Assembly (NCBI RefSeq): GCF_019049255.1
Contig: NZ_JAGMUJ010000016.1
Location: forward strand, 55,826 to 119,825
Source: Streptomyces sp. AC558_RSS880
Lineage (GTDB): Bacteria; Actinomycetota; Actinomycetes; Streptomycetales; Streptomycetaceae
DNA: 64,000 bases
Direction of reading: 5' to 3'
The position numbers and the translations under genes are program-made. Positions within the stretch are counted from its first letter, which is position 1. Every line of letters starts with the position of its first letter. Positions 34,918-44,009 of this stretch are shown here, piece after piece. The notes below the pieces were generated by a model. The model was not told the origin of the DNA, made no database searches, and saw only the letters and a list, made by a program, of their open reading frames with translations.

Positions 34918-36213
34918 TCAGGAGGCCGCCCCGGTGTCTCCGCCGTGGGCCCGCGCCGCGTCCGCCCGGCGGACCCGCAGACGACGGAGGCGGGTGAGCG
35001 CGCCCGGCCCGCCGGGGCCGCGGTGGCCGAGCACACGGGGGTCGTCCGTGACGTCGTACCGCCGCACGTACGCACCCAGGAACGCCTGGAGGGTGGCGAC
35101 GGCGGGGATGGCGATCAGTGCGCCGACGGCACCGAGCAGGGCGGTGCCCGCGACGACCGAGCCGAAGGCGACCGCCGGGTGGATGTCGACGGTCTTGGAG
35201 GTCAGCTTGGGCTGCAGCACGTAGTTCTCGAACTGCTGGTAGATCACCACGAAGATCAGCACCCACAGCGCGTACCAGGGATCGACCGTGAAGGCGATCA
35301 GCATGGGCAGGGCACCCGCGAGATAGGTGCCGATGGTGGGGATGAACTGCGACACCAGACCCACCCACACGGCGAGGACGGGCGCGTAGGGCACCTCGAG
35401 GAACTCCAGCAGGACGTAGTGCGCCAGGCCGGAGGCCAGTGCCATCAGTCCGCGCGAGTAGAGGTAGCCGCCCGTCTTGTTCACGGCGATCTCCCACGCG
35501 CGCAACACCTCGGCCTGCCGGGCGGGCGGCAGCAGGGAGCAGACGGTGCGCCGCAGCCGCGGGCCGTCGGCGGCGAAGTAGAACGAGAACAGACCGACGG
35601 TCAGCAACTGGAAGAGACCGCCGAGGACCTGCGCGGAGACGTCCAGGACACCGGTGGCGCTGTTCTGGACGTAGTTGCGCAGCCAGTCGGAGCGCAGCAG
35701 GCCCTCCTGGATGTCCACGCGCCGCAGCTCGGTGTGGAAGTGCGTGTTGATCCAGTTGATCACGGAGTCGAGGTAGTCCGGGAAATCCTCGACGATCTTG
35801 ATGATCTGTCCCGCCAGCATGGACCCGAGCAGCGTGACGAAGCCCGCCGCCGCGACCAGCACGCCCAGGAAGACGAGGAAGGTGCCCAGACCCCGGCGCA
35901 CCCCGCGCGCGGCCATCCAGCTCACCGCGGGCTCGACGGCGAGCGCCAGGAAGAACGCGATGAGGATGTTGATCAGCAGGCCGATGAGCTGGTGGAAGGC
36001 CCAGCTGCCCAGCTGAAACACGGCGAACAGCGCGAGGGCGAGCACCATGGCGCGCGGCAGCCAGCGCGGCATGCGGGCGCCCGGCGCGGATATGGGGGCC
36101 ACCGGAGGCCCGGCGGGCGGCTGCGCGCCGGGCGTGGTGGGCTGCCGGGCTGCCTGCCCGGTCTCGTCAGTGGATGCCACGGACCAAGTCTCGCCCACGC
36201 CGGCGGCAGCCAT
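34918..36213 (-). CDS. AI-2E family transporter (PerM-like permease)
   Basis: Up to 431 aa. A disordered Pro/Ala-rich N-terminus (~48 aa) precedes TM segments at WLPRAMVLALALFAVFQLG, LIGLLINILIAFFLALAVE and LGTFLVFLGVLVAAAGFVTLL, then the family core (VNKTGGYLYSRGLMALASG, GLVSQFIPTIGTYLAGALP, FENYVLQPKL) and final TMs. The ATG at 36213 and the GTG at 36180 are both possible starts; neither has a strong ribosome-binding site. Transport substrate unknown; the family name is historical. Confidence 0.87.
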   Translation of the reverse strand: MAAAGVGETWSVASTDETGQAARQPTTPGAQPPAGPPVAPISAPGARMPRWLPRAMVLALALFAVFQLGSWAFHQLIGLLINILIAFFLALAVEPAVSWMAARGVRRGLGTFLVFLGVLVAAAGFVTLLGSMLAGQIIKIVEDFPDYLDSVINWINTHFHTELRRVDIQEGLLRSDWLRNYVQNSATGVLDVSAQVLGGLFQLLTVGLFSFYFAADGPRLRRTVCSLLPPARQAEVLRAWEIAVNKTGGYLYSRGLMALASGLAHYVLLEFLEVPYAPVLAVWVGLVSQFIPTIGTYLAGALPMLIAFTVDPWYALWVLIFVVIYQQFENYVLQPKLTSKTVDIHPAVAFGSVVAGTALLGAVGALIAIPAVATLQAFLGAYVRRYDVTDDPRVLGHRGPGGPGALTRLRRLRVRRADAARAHGGDTGAAS

Positions 36214-36238
36214 GCGCCGCCGGCGGTCTCTGTGACGA

Positions 36239-36433
36239 TCAGCGCTTCTCCGCGGGGACGTTCATGACCGTGCAGACCACCTGCCAGACGTCCTTGGCGT
36301 TCCAGCCGGCCGCCAGCGCCTCGTGCACGGTGCGCCCGCCGAGCTCGGACATCACATGGTCACGCGCGAAGGTGTCGGCATAGCCCGCACCGAAGTGCTC
36401 CGCCATCCGCTCCCAGAAAACCGTCAACCGCAT
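36239..36433 (-). CDS. DUF3046 domain protein
   Basis: 64 aa (MRLTVFWERMAEHFG to NVPAEKR) matching the small actinobacterial DUF3046 family, usually found near recA. ATG 36433. Function unknown. Confidence 0.85.
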   Translation of the reverse strand: MRLTVFWERMAEHFGAGYADTFARDHVMSELGGRTVHEALAAGWNAKDVWQVVCTVMNVPAEKR

Positions 36434-36511
36434 GCGCCCAGTATCCCGCCTGCGGGAGTGCCCCCGGGCCGGGCCGCCTGCCGGTGCCGCTTTCCGCCTA
36501 CGGTCGGACCC

Positions 36512-37064
36512 ATGGCCGACACCGGAGCCGCCCCACCGCCCCCGGCATCCCTGCCGCAGGGCCCGCTCGCGTGGGCGGAGCGGTTCGTCCGGCTCACCGC
36601 GCGGGTGCTCGAACAGCACCTCTTCGCCCACCACTTCCGCAACGGCGGCGCCGGTCCGGTGAAGGCGGCGCTGGACGCCTACCGCAACGTCGACGGCGGT
36701 TACGGCCACGCGCTGGAACCCGATCTGCGGGGTCCGGTCAGCCAGCCGCTGCACACCGTCCGCGCCCTGCGCGTGCTGGACGCCGTGGGGCGTCGCGGCG
36801 GCCGCCGCGCGGAGGACGTGTGCCGCTACCCGACGTCCGTCCCCACCGCGGACGGTGCTCTTCCGGGGATCCATCCCGGTCAGCGCGGTTACCCGGCGGC
36901 ACCCTTCGTGCCGGTCGTGGACGACCCGCCCGGCGAACTGTCGGCCACCGGACCGGCGGTGGGCCTGCCGCACCGCAACGAGGCGTGGCACGCGTGGCTG
37001 TTCCGTGCGACCGACTTCTGCCGGCAGGCCGCGGAGTCGCTGGAGAAGTCCCACCCCCTGGGCA
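36512..37064 (+). pseudogene. 3'-truncated gene, prenyltransferase/terpene-cyclase-fold-like N-terminal part
   Basis: The ATG at 36512 opens a frame with good protein character for ~185 residues: GPLAWAERFVRLTARVLEQH, FRNGGAGPVKAALDAYRNVDGG, GHALEPDLRGPVSQPLHTVRAL. After VESLEKSHP-like text (AAESLEKSHPLGTMPT) it runs into the antisense of azlD, whose own stop is at 37079, and becomes low-complexity. From memory the intact gene in relatives is roughly 300 aa with alpha/alpha-barrel repeats, so the 3' third or more is missing. Several residues look substituted (Leu to Pro), also suggesting decay. No strong ribosome-binding site. Confidence 0.55.
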
Positions 37065-37078
37065 CCATGCCCACCGCC

Positions 37079-37387
37079 TCACCCGCCCAGCGCCCGCACT
37101 CCCGCCGTCACCACAACCGCGGCTCCGACAACGACCAGGAACGGAGCGCGCAGAACCAGCGCCACGGCGGCAGCCGCCACGCCCGCCGCCCGTGCGTCGA
37201 AGGCCAGGGCCTGGCCGTCGGAGAAGGTCTGCTGGGCGGTCAGTGCGGCGAGCAGGGCGACCGGAAGGAGCGCGGCGAGACGCCTGACGAGGGGCCGTTC
37301 GAGGACCCCGGCGGGCACCAGCAACCCCGCGAGCTTGACGGCGTAGCAGCCGACGGCGGTCACACCGATCGCGATCCAGATGTTCAA
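37079..37387 (-). CDS. azlD: Branched-chain amino acid exporter small subunit AzlD
   Basis: 102 aa, about four hydrophobic segments (IWIAIGVTAVGCYAVKLAGLL, LAALLPVALLAALTAQ). TTG start at 37387 overlaps the azlC stop (TTGA) with GGAGGGGG just upstream. Partner of AzlC in amino acid export. Confidence 0.87.
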   Translation of the reverse strand: MNIWIAIGVTAVGCYAVKLAGLLVPAGVLERPLVRRLAALLPVALLAALTAQQTFSDGQALAFDARAAGVAAAAVALVLRAPFLVVVGAAVVVTAGVRALGG

Positions 37388-38133
37388 CGGTCCCCCTCCG
37401 TCGTGTCACCGCGCGAGGCGCTCTTCCTGCCCCGCGCCCACAGGACGGCCGGTGCCGCGAGCGCGGCCACCAGGACCGGCACACCGGCCGGCAGCACGGG
37501 CAGCAGGCCCAGCCCCAGGAGAACGGCGAGCCCTGCGACGGTCCGCTCGGTGCCGGTGCGCAGCATCGGCGCGAGGAGCGCCAGGAAGACCGCGGGGCCG
37601 GCCGCGTCCAGCCCCCACGCGTCGGTGTCCCCGATGGCCTCGGCACCCAGCGCGCCGAGCAGTGTGGTGAGGTTCCACAGGAGGTACAGGCTGAGCCCGG
37701 TCACCAGGAACCCGATGCGCGCGCTGCGCCGGCCGGGCTGGGCGAGCGAGACGGCGGTCGTCTCGTCGATCACCCACTGGGCGGCGAACGGCCGCACCGC
37801 GCGGGGCAGCGCGAGCAGCTGCGACAGCCGCAGCCCGTAGAACGCGTTGCGCACCCCCAGGAAGAACGCCCCCGCGGCGGCCGTGAACGGCCCTCCGCCC
37901 GCCGCCAACGCCCCCACCAGAGCGAACTGGGAGGCGCCGGTGAACACCAGGAGGCTGAGCGCACAGGTCTGGAGCAGGGTGAGCCCGCTGCCCGCCGAGG
38001 TCACACCGAAGGCGAACCCGGAGAGTCCGACGGCGACCCCGACGCCGAGGGCGTCCCGTACCACGGCACCGTCCGGCTTTCCTCCTCCGTCGTCCCGTAC
38101 GTCTGCGAGCGCTTCTGTCCGTTCCACTGCCAC
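37384..38133 (-). CDS. azlC: Branched-chain amino acid exporter large subunit AzlC
   Basis: ~249 aa membrane protein. Core AzlC features: GLSGFAFGVTSAGSGL, LLVFTGASQFALVG, FFLGVRNAFYGLRLSQLL, QWVIDETTAVSLAQ. Start is GTG 38133 or 38127; either lies inside the upstream AraC frame. Operon with azlD, probably controlled by the AraC regulator. Confidence 0.88.
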   Translation of the reverse strand: MAVERTEALADVRDDGGGKPDGAVVRDALGVGVAVGLSGFAFGVTSAGSGLTLLQTCALSLLVFTGASQFALVGALAAGGGPFTAAAGAFFLGVRNAFYGLRLSQLLALPRAVRPFAAQWVIDETTAVSLAQPGRRSARIGFLVTGLSLYLLWNLTTLLGALGAEAIGDTDAWGLDAAGPAVFLALLAPMLRTGTERTVAGLAVLLGLGLLPVLPAGVPVLVAALAAPAVLWARGRKSASRGDTTEGDR

Positions 38134-38999
38134 GCCCCGGACGGTACGGGCGTGCCGCCCCGCGCGTCTTGTACGTTCTTGCGCTCGCGCTGGTACGCCC
38201 CCGGGGGCACGCCGACGATCCGGCCGAAGTGCCGGTTCAGATGCGGCTGGTCGGTGAAGCCGACCGCGACGGCCGCCTCCGACGGCGCCGTCCCCGCGTC
38301 CAGCAGCCGCCGTGCCCGCCGCACGCGCGCGTCGGTGAGCCAGGTGTGCGGCGGCATCCCGTAGGTGTCCCGGAAGGCGCGCAGCAGCGCGAACGGGCCG
38401 GTGCCCAGCTCCCCGGCCAGCCGCTCCAGGGTCGGCGGATCGGCCATCCGCTCCTCCAGCACGGCACGCGCGCGTGCCGCGATCCGGGCGCCCGCCGTGC
38501 GCACCTCGCGTCGCGGCAGCGTCCCGCCGTTCAGCCGCAGCAGCCGGGTCACCGCCACGCGGAGCAGGGTGTCGGCGGCGAGCGCGTTGCCCTCGTCGGT
38601 GGCCCGCAGCACCTGGTGCACCAGGTGGACGGTGTACGGGTCGTCGAGCACCGGCGTCACGAATCCCGGTGTGCCGCGCAGCGTGGTGGTCTCGGCGGCG
38701 ATGGCGGCCACCACCTCGGGCGACGGGTACACCGCCCCGTACCGCCACCCCTCGGGAACGCCCGCCCGGCCGGTGTGCGGGGTGTCCGGGTTCACCAGGG
38801 CCAGGGACCCGGCGCCCGCGTACACGTCACCGCCGCCGTGGTGGAAGACCTCCGCCCCGTCGGCGATGGCGGCGATCACGAAGTGCTCGTGGGTGTGCCG
38901 GACGAACGTCTTCCGTATGTACCGGGCACGCAGCAGATCGACACCGGGCAGTTCGTCGTACCGCCAGTGCCGCGCCCGCTCCTCGCGCGATTCCGCCAT
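38001..38999 (-). CDS. AraC-family transcriptional regulator
   Basis: 332 aa. N-terminal cupin-like sensor domain (FVRHTHEHFVIAAIADG, LALVNPDTPHTG) and C-terminal double HTH (TLERLAGELGTGPFALLRAF, AVAVGFTDQPHLNRHFGRIVG). Typical length is ~280; about 45 extra C-terminal residues are low-complexity and are encoded in DNA that also encodes the azlC N-terminus in another frame (133-nt overlap). ATG 38999. Likely regulator of azlCD. Confidence 0.88.
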   Translation of the reverse strand: MAESREERARHWRYDELPGVDLLRARYIRKTFVRHTHEHFVIAAIADGAEVFHHGGGDVYAGAGSLALVNPDTPHTGRAGVPEGWRYGAVYPSPEVVAAIAAETTTLRGTPGFVTPVLDDPYTVHLVHQVLRATDEGNALAADTLLRVAVTRLLRLNGGTLPRREVRTAGARIAARARAVLEERMADPPTLERLAGELGTGPFALLRAFRDTYGMPPHTWLTDARVRRARRLLDAGTAPSEAAVAVGFTDQPHLNRHFGRIVGVPPGAYQRERKNVQDARGGTPVPSGAWQWNGQKRSQTYGTTEEESRTVPWYGTPSASGSPSDSPGSPSV

Positions 39000-39084
39000 A
39001 CGGCCATTGTCACGCGGTGACCGAACGCCCCCGTCCGTCCCCCGGCTCGGCCCGATTGTCAGTGGCCGGGTGCACGATGGACGC

Positions 39085-42000
39085 ATGGTCAGCGATCCGC
39101 ACCGAGCCCTGGACGGCTTCTCCCCCGCGACCCGCGGCTGGTTCACGGGGGCGTTCTCCGCGCCCACCGCCGCCCAGGCCGGGGCGTGGCGGGCCATCGG
39201 GGAGGGCTCGGACGTGCTGGTGGTCGCCCCCACCGGTTCCGGGAAGACCCTGGCCGCCTTCCTCGCCGCCCTGGACCAGCTGGCCTCGACGCCGCCGCCC
39301 GCCGACCCCAAGAAGCGCTGCCGGGTTCTGTACGTCTCACCGCTGAAGGCCCTGGCCGTGGACGTCGAGCGCAACCTCCGCAGCCCGCTGACCGGCATCC
39401 GCCAGGAGTCCGTGCGCCTGGGGCTGCCCGAGCCCGAGGTGAGGGTCGGCATCCGCTCCGGCGACACCCCGCCCGCCGAGCGCCGCGCCCTGGCCACCCG
39501 CCCGCCGGACATCCTGATCACCACGCCCGAGTCCCTGTTCCTGATGCTGACGTCCGCCACGCGCGACGCGCTGACGGGCGTGGAGACGGTGATCCTGGAC
39601 GAGGTGCACGCGGTCGCCGGCACCAAGCGCGGCGCGCATCTCGCGCTCTCCCTGGAGCGGCTGGACGAGCTGCTGCCCCGTCCGGCCCGCCGCATCGGCC
39701 TCTCGGCGACGGTGCGCCCGGTCGACGAGGTCGCCCGGTTCCTCTCCCCCCGACGCAAGGTGGAGATCGTCCAGCCGGAGTCGGGCAAGGAGTTCGACCT
39801 GTCCGTGGTGCTGCCGGTCGAGGACCTGGGCGAGCTGGGCGGCTCCCCGGTCGCCGACGGTTCGGAGGGCGCCGAGCGCCCGTCGATCTGGCCGCACGTC
39901 GAGGAACGGATCGCCGACCTGGTGCAGGCGCACCGCTCGACGATCGTGTTCGCGAACTCCCGCCGCCTCGCGGAGCGGCTGTGCAACCGGCTCAACGAGA
40001 TCGCCTACGAGCGGGCCACCGGCGAGCCCCTGGACGAGCACCACTCCCCCGCCGAGCTGATGGGCGGCTCCGGGTCCGCCCAGGGCGCGCCCGCGGTCAT
40101 CGCGCGCGCCCATCACGGTTCGGTGTCCAAGGAGCAGCGCTCCCTGGTCGAGGAGGACCTCAAGGCGGGCCGGCTGCCCGCGGTGGTCGCCACCTCCAGC
40201 CTGGAGCTGGGCATCGACATGGGCGCCGTCGACCTGGTGGTCCAGGTCGAGTCGCCGCCGTCCGTCGCCTCCGGGCTCCAGCGCGTCGGCCGCGCGGGGC
40301 ACCAGGTGGGCGCGGTCTCCACGGGCGTGGTGTTCCCGAAGTACCGGGGCGACCTGGTGCAGGCCGCCGTGGTCACCGAGCGGATGCGCACGGGCGCCAT
40401 CGAGTCCCTGCGCGTCCCCGCGAACCCCTTGGACGTGCTGGCCCAGCAGCTCGTCGCCATGACGGCCATGGACACCTGGCAGCTCGACGACCTGCTCGCC
40501 GTGGTCCGCCGCGCGGCGCCCTTCGCCTCCCTGCCCGAGTCCGCCTTCACGGCCGTCCTGGACATGCTCGCCGGCCGCTACCCGTCCGACGCCTTCGCGG
40601 AGCTGCGCCCGCGCGTGGTGTGGGACCGGGTCACGGGCGAGATCACCGGCCGCCCCGGCGCCCAGCGCCTGGCCGTCACCTCCGGGGGCACGATCCCCGA
40701 CCGCGGCCTCTTCGGGGTGTTCCTGGCGGGCGCCGACCCCAAGAAGGGCGGCGGACGGGTCGGCGAGCTGGACGAGGAGATGGTCTACGAGTCCCGGGTG
40801 GGCGACGTCTTCACGCTCGGCACCAGTTCATGGCGCATCGAGGACATCACGCGCGACCGGGTGCTGGTCTCCCCCGCGCCGGGCGTGCCGGGCCGGCTGC
40901 CGTTCTGGAAGGGCGACCAGCTGGGCCGGCCGCTGGAGCTCGGCCGCGCGGTGGGCGCGTTCCTGCGCGAGGTGGGCTCGCTGTCCGGGGACGACGCCCG
41001 GCTGCGGCTCCTCGCGGCGGGACTGGACGCCTGGGCCGCGGACAACGTCCTGTCCTACCTCGCCGAACAGCGCGAGGCCTGCGGCCACATCCCCGACGAC
41101 CGCACCATCGTCGTGGAGCGCTTCCGCGACGAACTGGGCGACTGGCGGGTCGTCGTGCACTCCCCGTTCGGCGCCCAGGTGCACGCACCGTGGGCGCTCG
41201 CGCTCGGCGCCCGCCTCTCCGAGCGGTACGGCATGGACGCCCAGGTGATGCACGCCGACGACGGCATCGTGCTGCGCCTGCCGGACGCCGACCTGCTGGG
41301 CCTGGACCTCCTGGACCAGGAGCCGGTGAAGGCCGGCACGGAGTACGACGCGGACCAGGCCCCCGTGGGCGCGGCCGACGTCGTCTTCGACAAGGGCGAG
41401 GTCGACCAGGTCGTCACCGACCAGGTGGGCGGCTCGGCGCTGTTCGCGTCCCGGTTCCGCGAGTGCGCCGCCCGCGCGCTGCTGCTGCCGCGCCGCAACC
41501 CCGGCCGGCGCACACCGCTGTGGCAGCAGCGCCAGCGTGCCTCACAGCTGCTCCAGGTGGCCGGCGAGTTCGGCTCGTTCCCGATCGTCCTCGAAGCCGT
41601 CCGCGAGTGCCTCCAGGACGTCTTCGACGTGCCCGGGCTCGTCGAGCTGATGGGTGACCTGGAGGCGCGCAAGGTGCGGCTGGTCGAGGTCACCACCCCC
41701 GAGCCGTCCCCGTTCGCCCGCTCCCTCCTCTTCGGATACGTCGCCCAGTTCCTGTACGAGGGCGACTCCCCGCTCGCCGAGCGCCGCGCCGCCGCCCTTT
41801 CGCTGGACTCACGGCTGCTGGCCGAGCTGCTCGGCCAGGCGGAGCTGCGCGAGCTGCTCGACGCCGAGGTGCTGACCGAGCTGGAGCGCGAGCTGCAGTG
41901 GCTCACCGAGGACCGGCGCGTCAAGGACGCGGAGGGCGTGGCCGACCTGCTGCGGCTGCTGGGCCCGCTCACCGACGCCGAACTCGCCGAGCGGGGCGCC

Positions 42001-43959
42001 GAACCGCAGTGGGCGCGGGAACTCGCCTCCGCGCGGCGCGCCATCCGGGTGCGGGTGGCCGGCGCCGACCACTGGGCGGCGGTCGAGGACGCCGGCCGGC
42101 TGCGCGACGCGCTGGGCACGGCGCTGCCGGTCGGCGTGCCGGAGGCGTTCACCGAGCCGGTCAAGGACCCCCTCGGCGACCTCCTCGCGCGGTACGCGCG
42201 CACCCACGGCCCGTTCACGTCGGCGACGGCGGCGGCCCGTTTCGGTCTGGGTGTGGCGGTCACCGAGGGCGCCCTGCAGCGGCTCTCGGCGGCGGGCCGG
42301 GTCGTCCAGGGCGAGTTCCATCCGGCCGGCATCGGACAGGAGTGGTGCGACGCGGCCGTACTGCGCCGGCTGCGCCGCCGCTCCCTGGCCGCGCTGCGGC
42401 ACGAACTGGAGCCGGTACCGCCACCCGCGCTCGCCCAGTTCCTCCCCCAGTGGCAGCACATCGGCAAGGGGCACTCCCTGCGCGGCATCGACGGCCTGGT
42501 GCGCGCCGTCGAGCAGTTGCAGGGCTCCTCGGTGCCCGCGTCCGCCCTGGAGAAGCTGATCCTGCCGTCCCGGGTGACGGACTACTCCCCGGCGATGCTG
42601 GACGAGCTGACGGCCGCCGGGGAGGTGGTGTGGGCGGGTGCCGGTTCGCTGCCCGGGAAGGACGGCTGGGTCTCCCTCTACCTCGCGGACGCGGCCCCGC
42701 TGCTCCTGCCGCCCCCGCACCCCCTGGAGCCGACCGCCCTCCACCGGTCCGTCCTGGACACCCTCTCCGGCGGCTACGGCCTGTTCTTCCGTCAGATCGC
42801 CGACCAGGTCCGCGCCACCACGCACCCCGACGCCACCGATCCCCAGCTGGCCGACGCCCTGTGGGACCTCGCCTGGTCCGGGCGGCTGACCAACGACACG
42901 CTCACGCCCCTGCGCTCCCTGCTGGGCTCGGGCCGCACCGCGGGCTCCACCGCCCACCGCGCGAAGCGCTCCGTCCCGCGCGGACGCTACGGCTCACTCA
43001 CGGCGGCCGCCCGCAGCGCCTCCCGCACCGGCCCACCGACCGTCGCGGGCCGCTGGTCCCTGCTCCCGGACCGGGACACCGACGCCACGGTCCGCGCCCA
43101 TGCCCTGGCCCGCACCCTGCTCGACCGGCACGGTCTGGTGACCCGGGGCGCCGTCTCCGCGGAGGGCGTCGAGGGCGGCTTCTCGGCGGTGTACCGCGTG
43201 CTGTCCGCCTTCGAGGAGACGGGGCAGGCACGTCGCGGCTATGTGGTGGAGGGGCTGGGCGCCGCCCAGTTCGCGATGGACGGAGCCGTGGACCGCCTCC
43301 GCGCGGCGGCCAACGCCCGCGAGCGGGGCGACGGCCTCCCTGCCCCGGGCACGCCCGGCCCCTTCGACACCGGGCCGGACCCCTTCGGGACCGCCCCGGG
43401 CCACGGCGGCTTCCCCGGCCAGGACGACCCGCCGTACCCCCGCCTCTCACCGGGCGACTACGTCTCCCCGCGCGACCTGGCCCCGCGGCAGTCCCCTCCG
43501 TCCCGGCAGAACGGCGGGCGTCCCGCGTACGACCCCTTCGCCGGCCGCCGTACCGGTGCGGACCGCGCCGCACGCGCCGTGGTCCTGGCCGCCTCCGACC
43601 CGGCGAACGCCTACGGTGCCGCCTTGGGCTGGCCCGAGCCGCCGACCGGTGCCGGGCACAAACCCGGCCGCAAGGCGGGCTCCCTGGTGGTGCTGGTGGA
43701 CGGCGAGCTGACGCTCTACATGGAGCGCGGCGGCAAGACGCTGCTGGCCTGGCCCGCCGACGCCGACGCCGAACCCTCCGACGATCCGCGCCTCCCGGCC
43801 GCCGCCGAGGCCCTCGCCGCGGCCGCCCGCGCGGGCTCCCTCGGCACGGTCACGGTGGAGCGCGTCAACGGGACCTCGGCGCTGACGTCCCCGCTGGGCA
43901 CCCTCCTGGAGACCGCCGGCTTCGTCGCCACGCCCAGAGGTCTGCGCCTGCGCGCCTGA
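39085..43959 (+). CDS. lhr: Lhr-family ATP-dependent DNA helicase
   Basis: 1624 aa superfamily 2 helicase. Walker A APTGSGKT (about 48-55), motif II ILDEVHAVAGTKRGAHLALSLERL, motif III LSATVRP, motif IV-VI region with VFANSRRLAERLCNRL, SSLELGIDMGAVDLVVQ and SGLQRVGRAGHQVG. Lhr core winged-helix and beta-barrel domains follow, then the long C-terminal part of full-length actinobacterial Lhr with a Pro/Gly-rich insertion around 1420-1510. ATG 39085. The adjacent Nei-type glycosylase fits a DNA-repair role. It may translocate 3'-5', as mycobacterial Lhr does. Confidence 0.95.
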   Translation: MVSDPHRALDGFSPATRGWFTGAFSAPTAAQAGAWRAIGEGSDVLVVAPTGSGKTLAAFLAALDQLASTPPPADPKKRCRVLYVSPLKALAVDVERNLRSPLTGIRQESVRLGLPEPEVRVGIRSGDTPPAERRALATRPPDILITTPESLFLMLTSATRDALTGVETVILDEVHAVAGTKRGAHLALSLERLDELLPRPARRIGLSATVRPVDEVARFLSPRRKVEIVQPESGKEFDLSVVLPVEDLGELGGSPVADGSEGAERPSIWPHVEERIADLVQAHRSTIVFANSRRLAERLCNRLNEIAYERATGEPLDEHHSPAELMGGSGSAQGAPAVIARAHHGSVSKEQRSLVEEDLKAGRLPAVVATSSLELGIDMGAVDLVVQVESPPSVASGLQRVGRAGHQVGAVSTGVVFPKYRGDLVQAAVVTERMRTGAIESLRVPANPLDVLAQQLVAMTAMDTWQLDDLLAVVRRAAPFASLPESAFTAVLDMLAGRYPSDAFAELRPRVVWDRVTGEITGRPGAQRLAVTSGGTIPDRGLFGVFLAGADPKKGGGRVGELDEEMVYESRVGDVFTLGTSSWRIEDITRDRVLVSPAPGVPGRLPFWKGDQLGRPLELGRAVGAFLREVGSLSGDDARLRLLAAGLDAWAADNVLSYLAEQREACGHIPDDRTIVVERFRDELGDWRVVVHSPFGAQVHAPWALALGARLSERYGMDAQVMHADDGIVLRLPDADLLGLDLLDQEPVKAGTEYDADQAPVGAADVVFDKGEVDQVVTDQVGGSALFASRFRECAARALLLPRRNPGRRTPLWQQRQRASQLLQVAGEFGSFPIVLEAVRECLQDVFDVPGLVELMGDLEARKVRLVEVTTPEPSPFARSLLFGYVAQFLYEGDSPLAERRAAALSLDSRLLAELLGQAELRELLDAEVLTELERELQWLTEDRRVKDAEGVADLLRLLGPLTDAELAERGAEPQWARELASARRAIRVRVAGADHWAAVEDAGRLRDALGTALPVGVPEAFTEPVKDPLGDLLARYARTHGPFTSATAAARFGLGVAVTEGALQRLSAAGRVVQGEFHPAGIGQEWCDAAVLRRLRRRSLAALRHELEPVPPPALAQFLPQWQHIGKGHSLRGIDGLVRAVEQLQGSSVPASALEKLILPSRVTDYSPAMLDELTAAGEVVWAGAGSLPGKDGWVSLYLADAAPLLLPPPHPLEPTALHRSVLDTLSGGYGLFFRQIADQVRATTHPDATDPQLADALWDLAWSGRLTNDTLTPLRSLLGSGRTAGSTAHRAKRSVPRGRYGSLTAAARSASRTGPPTVAGRWSLLPDRDTDATVRAHALARTLLDRHGLVTRGAVSAEGVEGGFSAVYRVLSAFEETGQARRGYVVEGLGAAQFAMDGAVDRLRAAANARERGDGLPAPGTPGPFDTGPDPFGTAPGHGGFPGQDDPPYPRLSPGDYVSPRDLAPRQSPPSRQNGGRPAYDPFAGRRTGADRAARAVVLAASDPANAYGAALGWPEPPTGAGHKPGRKAGSLVVLVDGELTLYMERGGKTLLAWPADADAEPSDDPRLPAAAEALAAAARAGSLGTVTVERVNGTSALTSPLGTLLETAGFVATPRGLRLRA

Positions 43960-44009
43960 CCCGCAGCCGGTACCCCCGGTCCGGGCGCCCGACGTGCCAC
44001 CCTTGACGC

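Noticed and set aside
36323..37840. 505-codon frame covering the truncated gene and azlDC antisense
   Set aside because: After about 37064 it is low-complexity and opposite to intact azlD and azlC; treated as a truncated gene, not a fusion.
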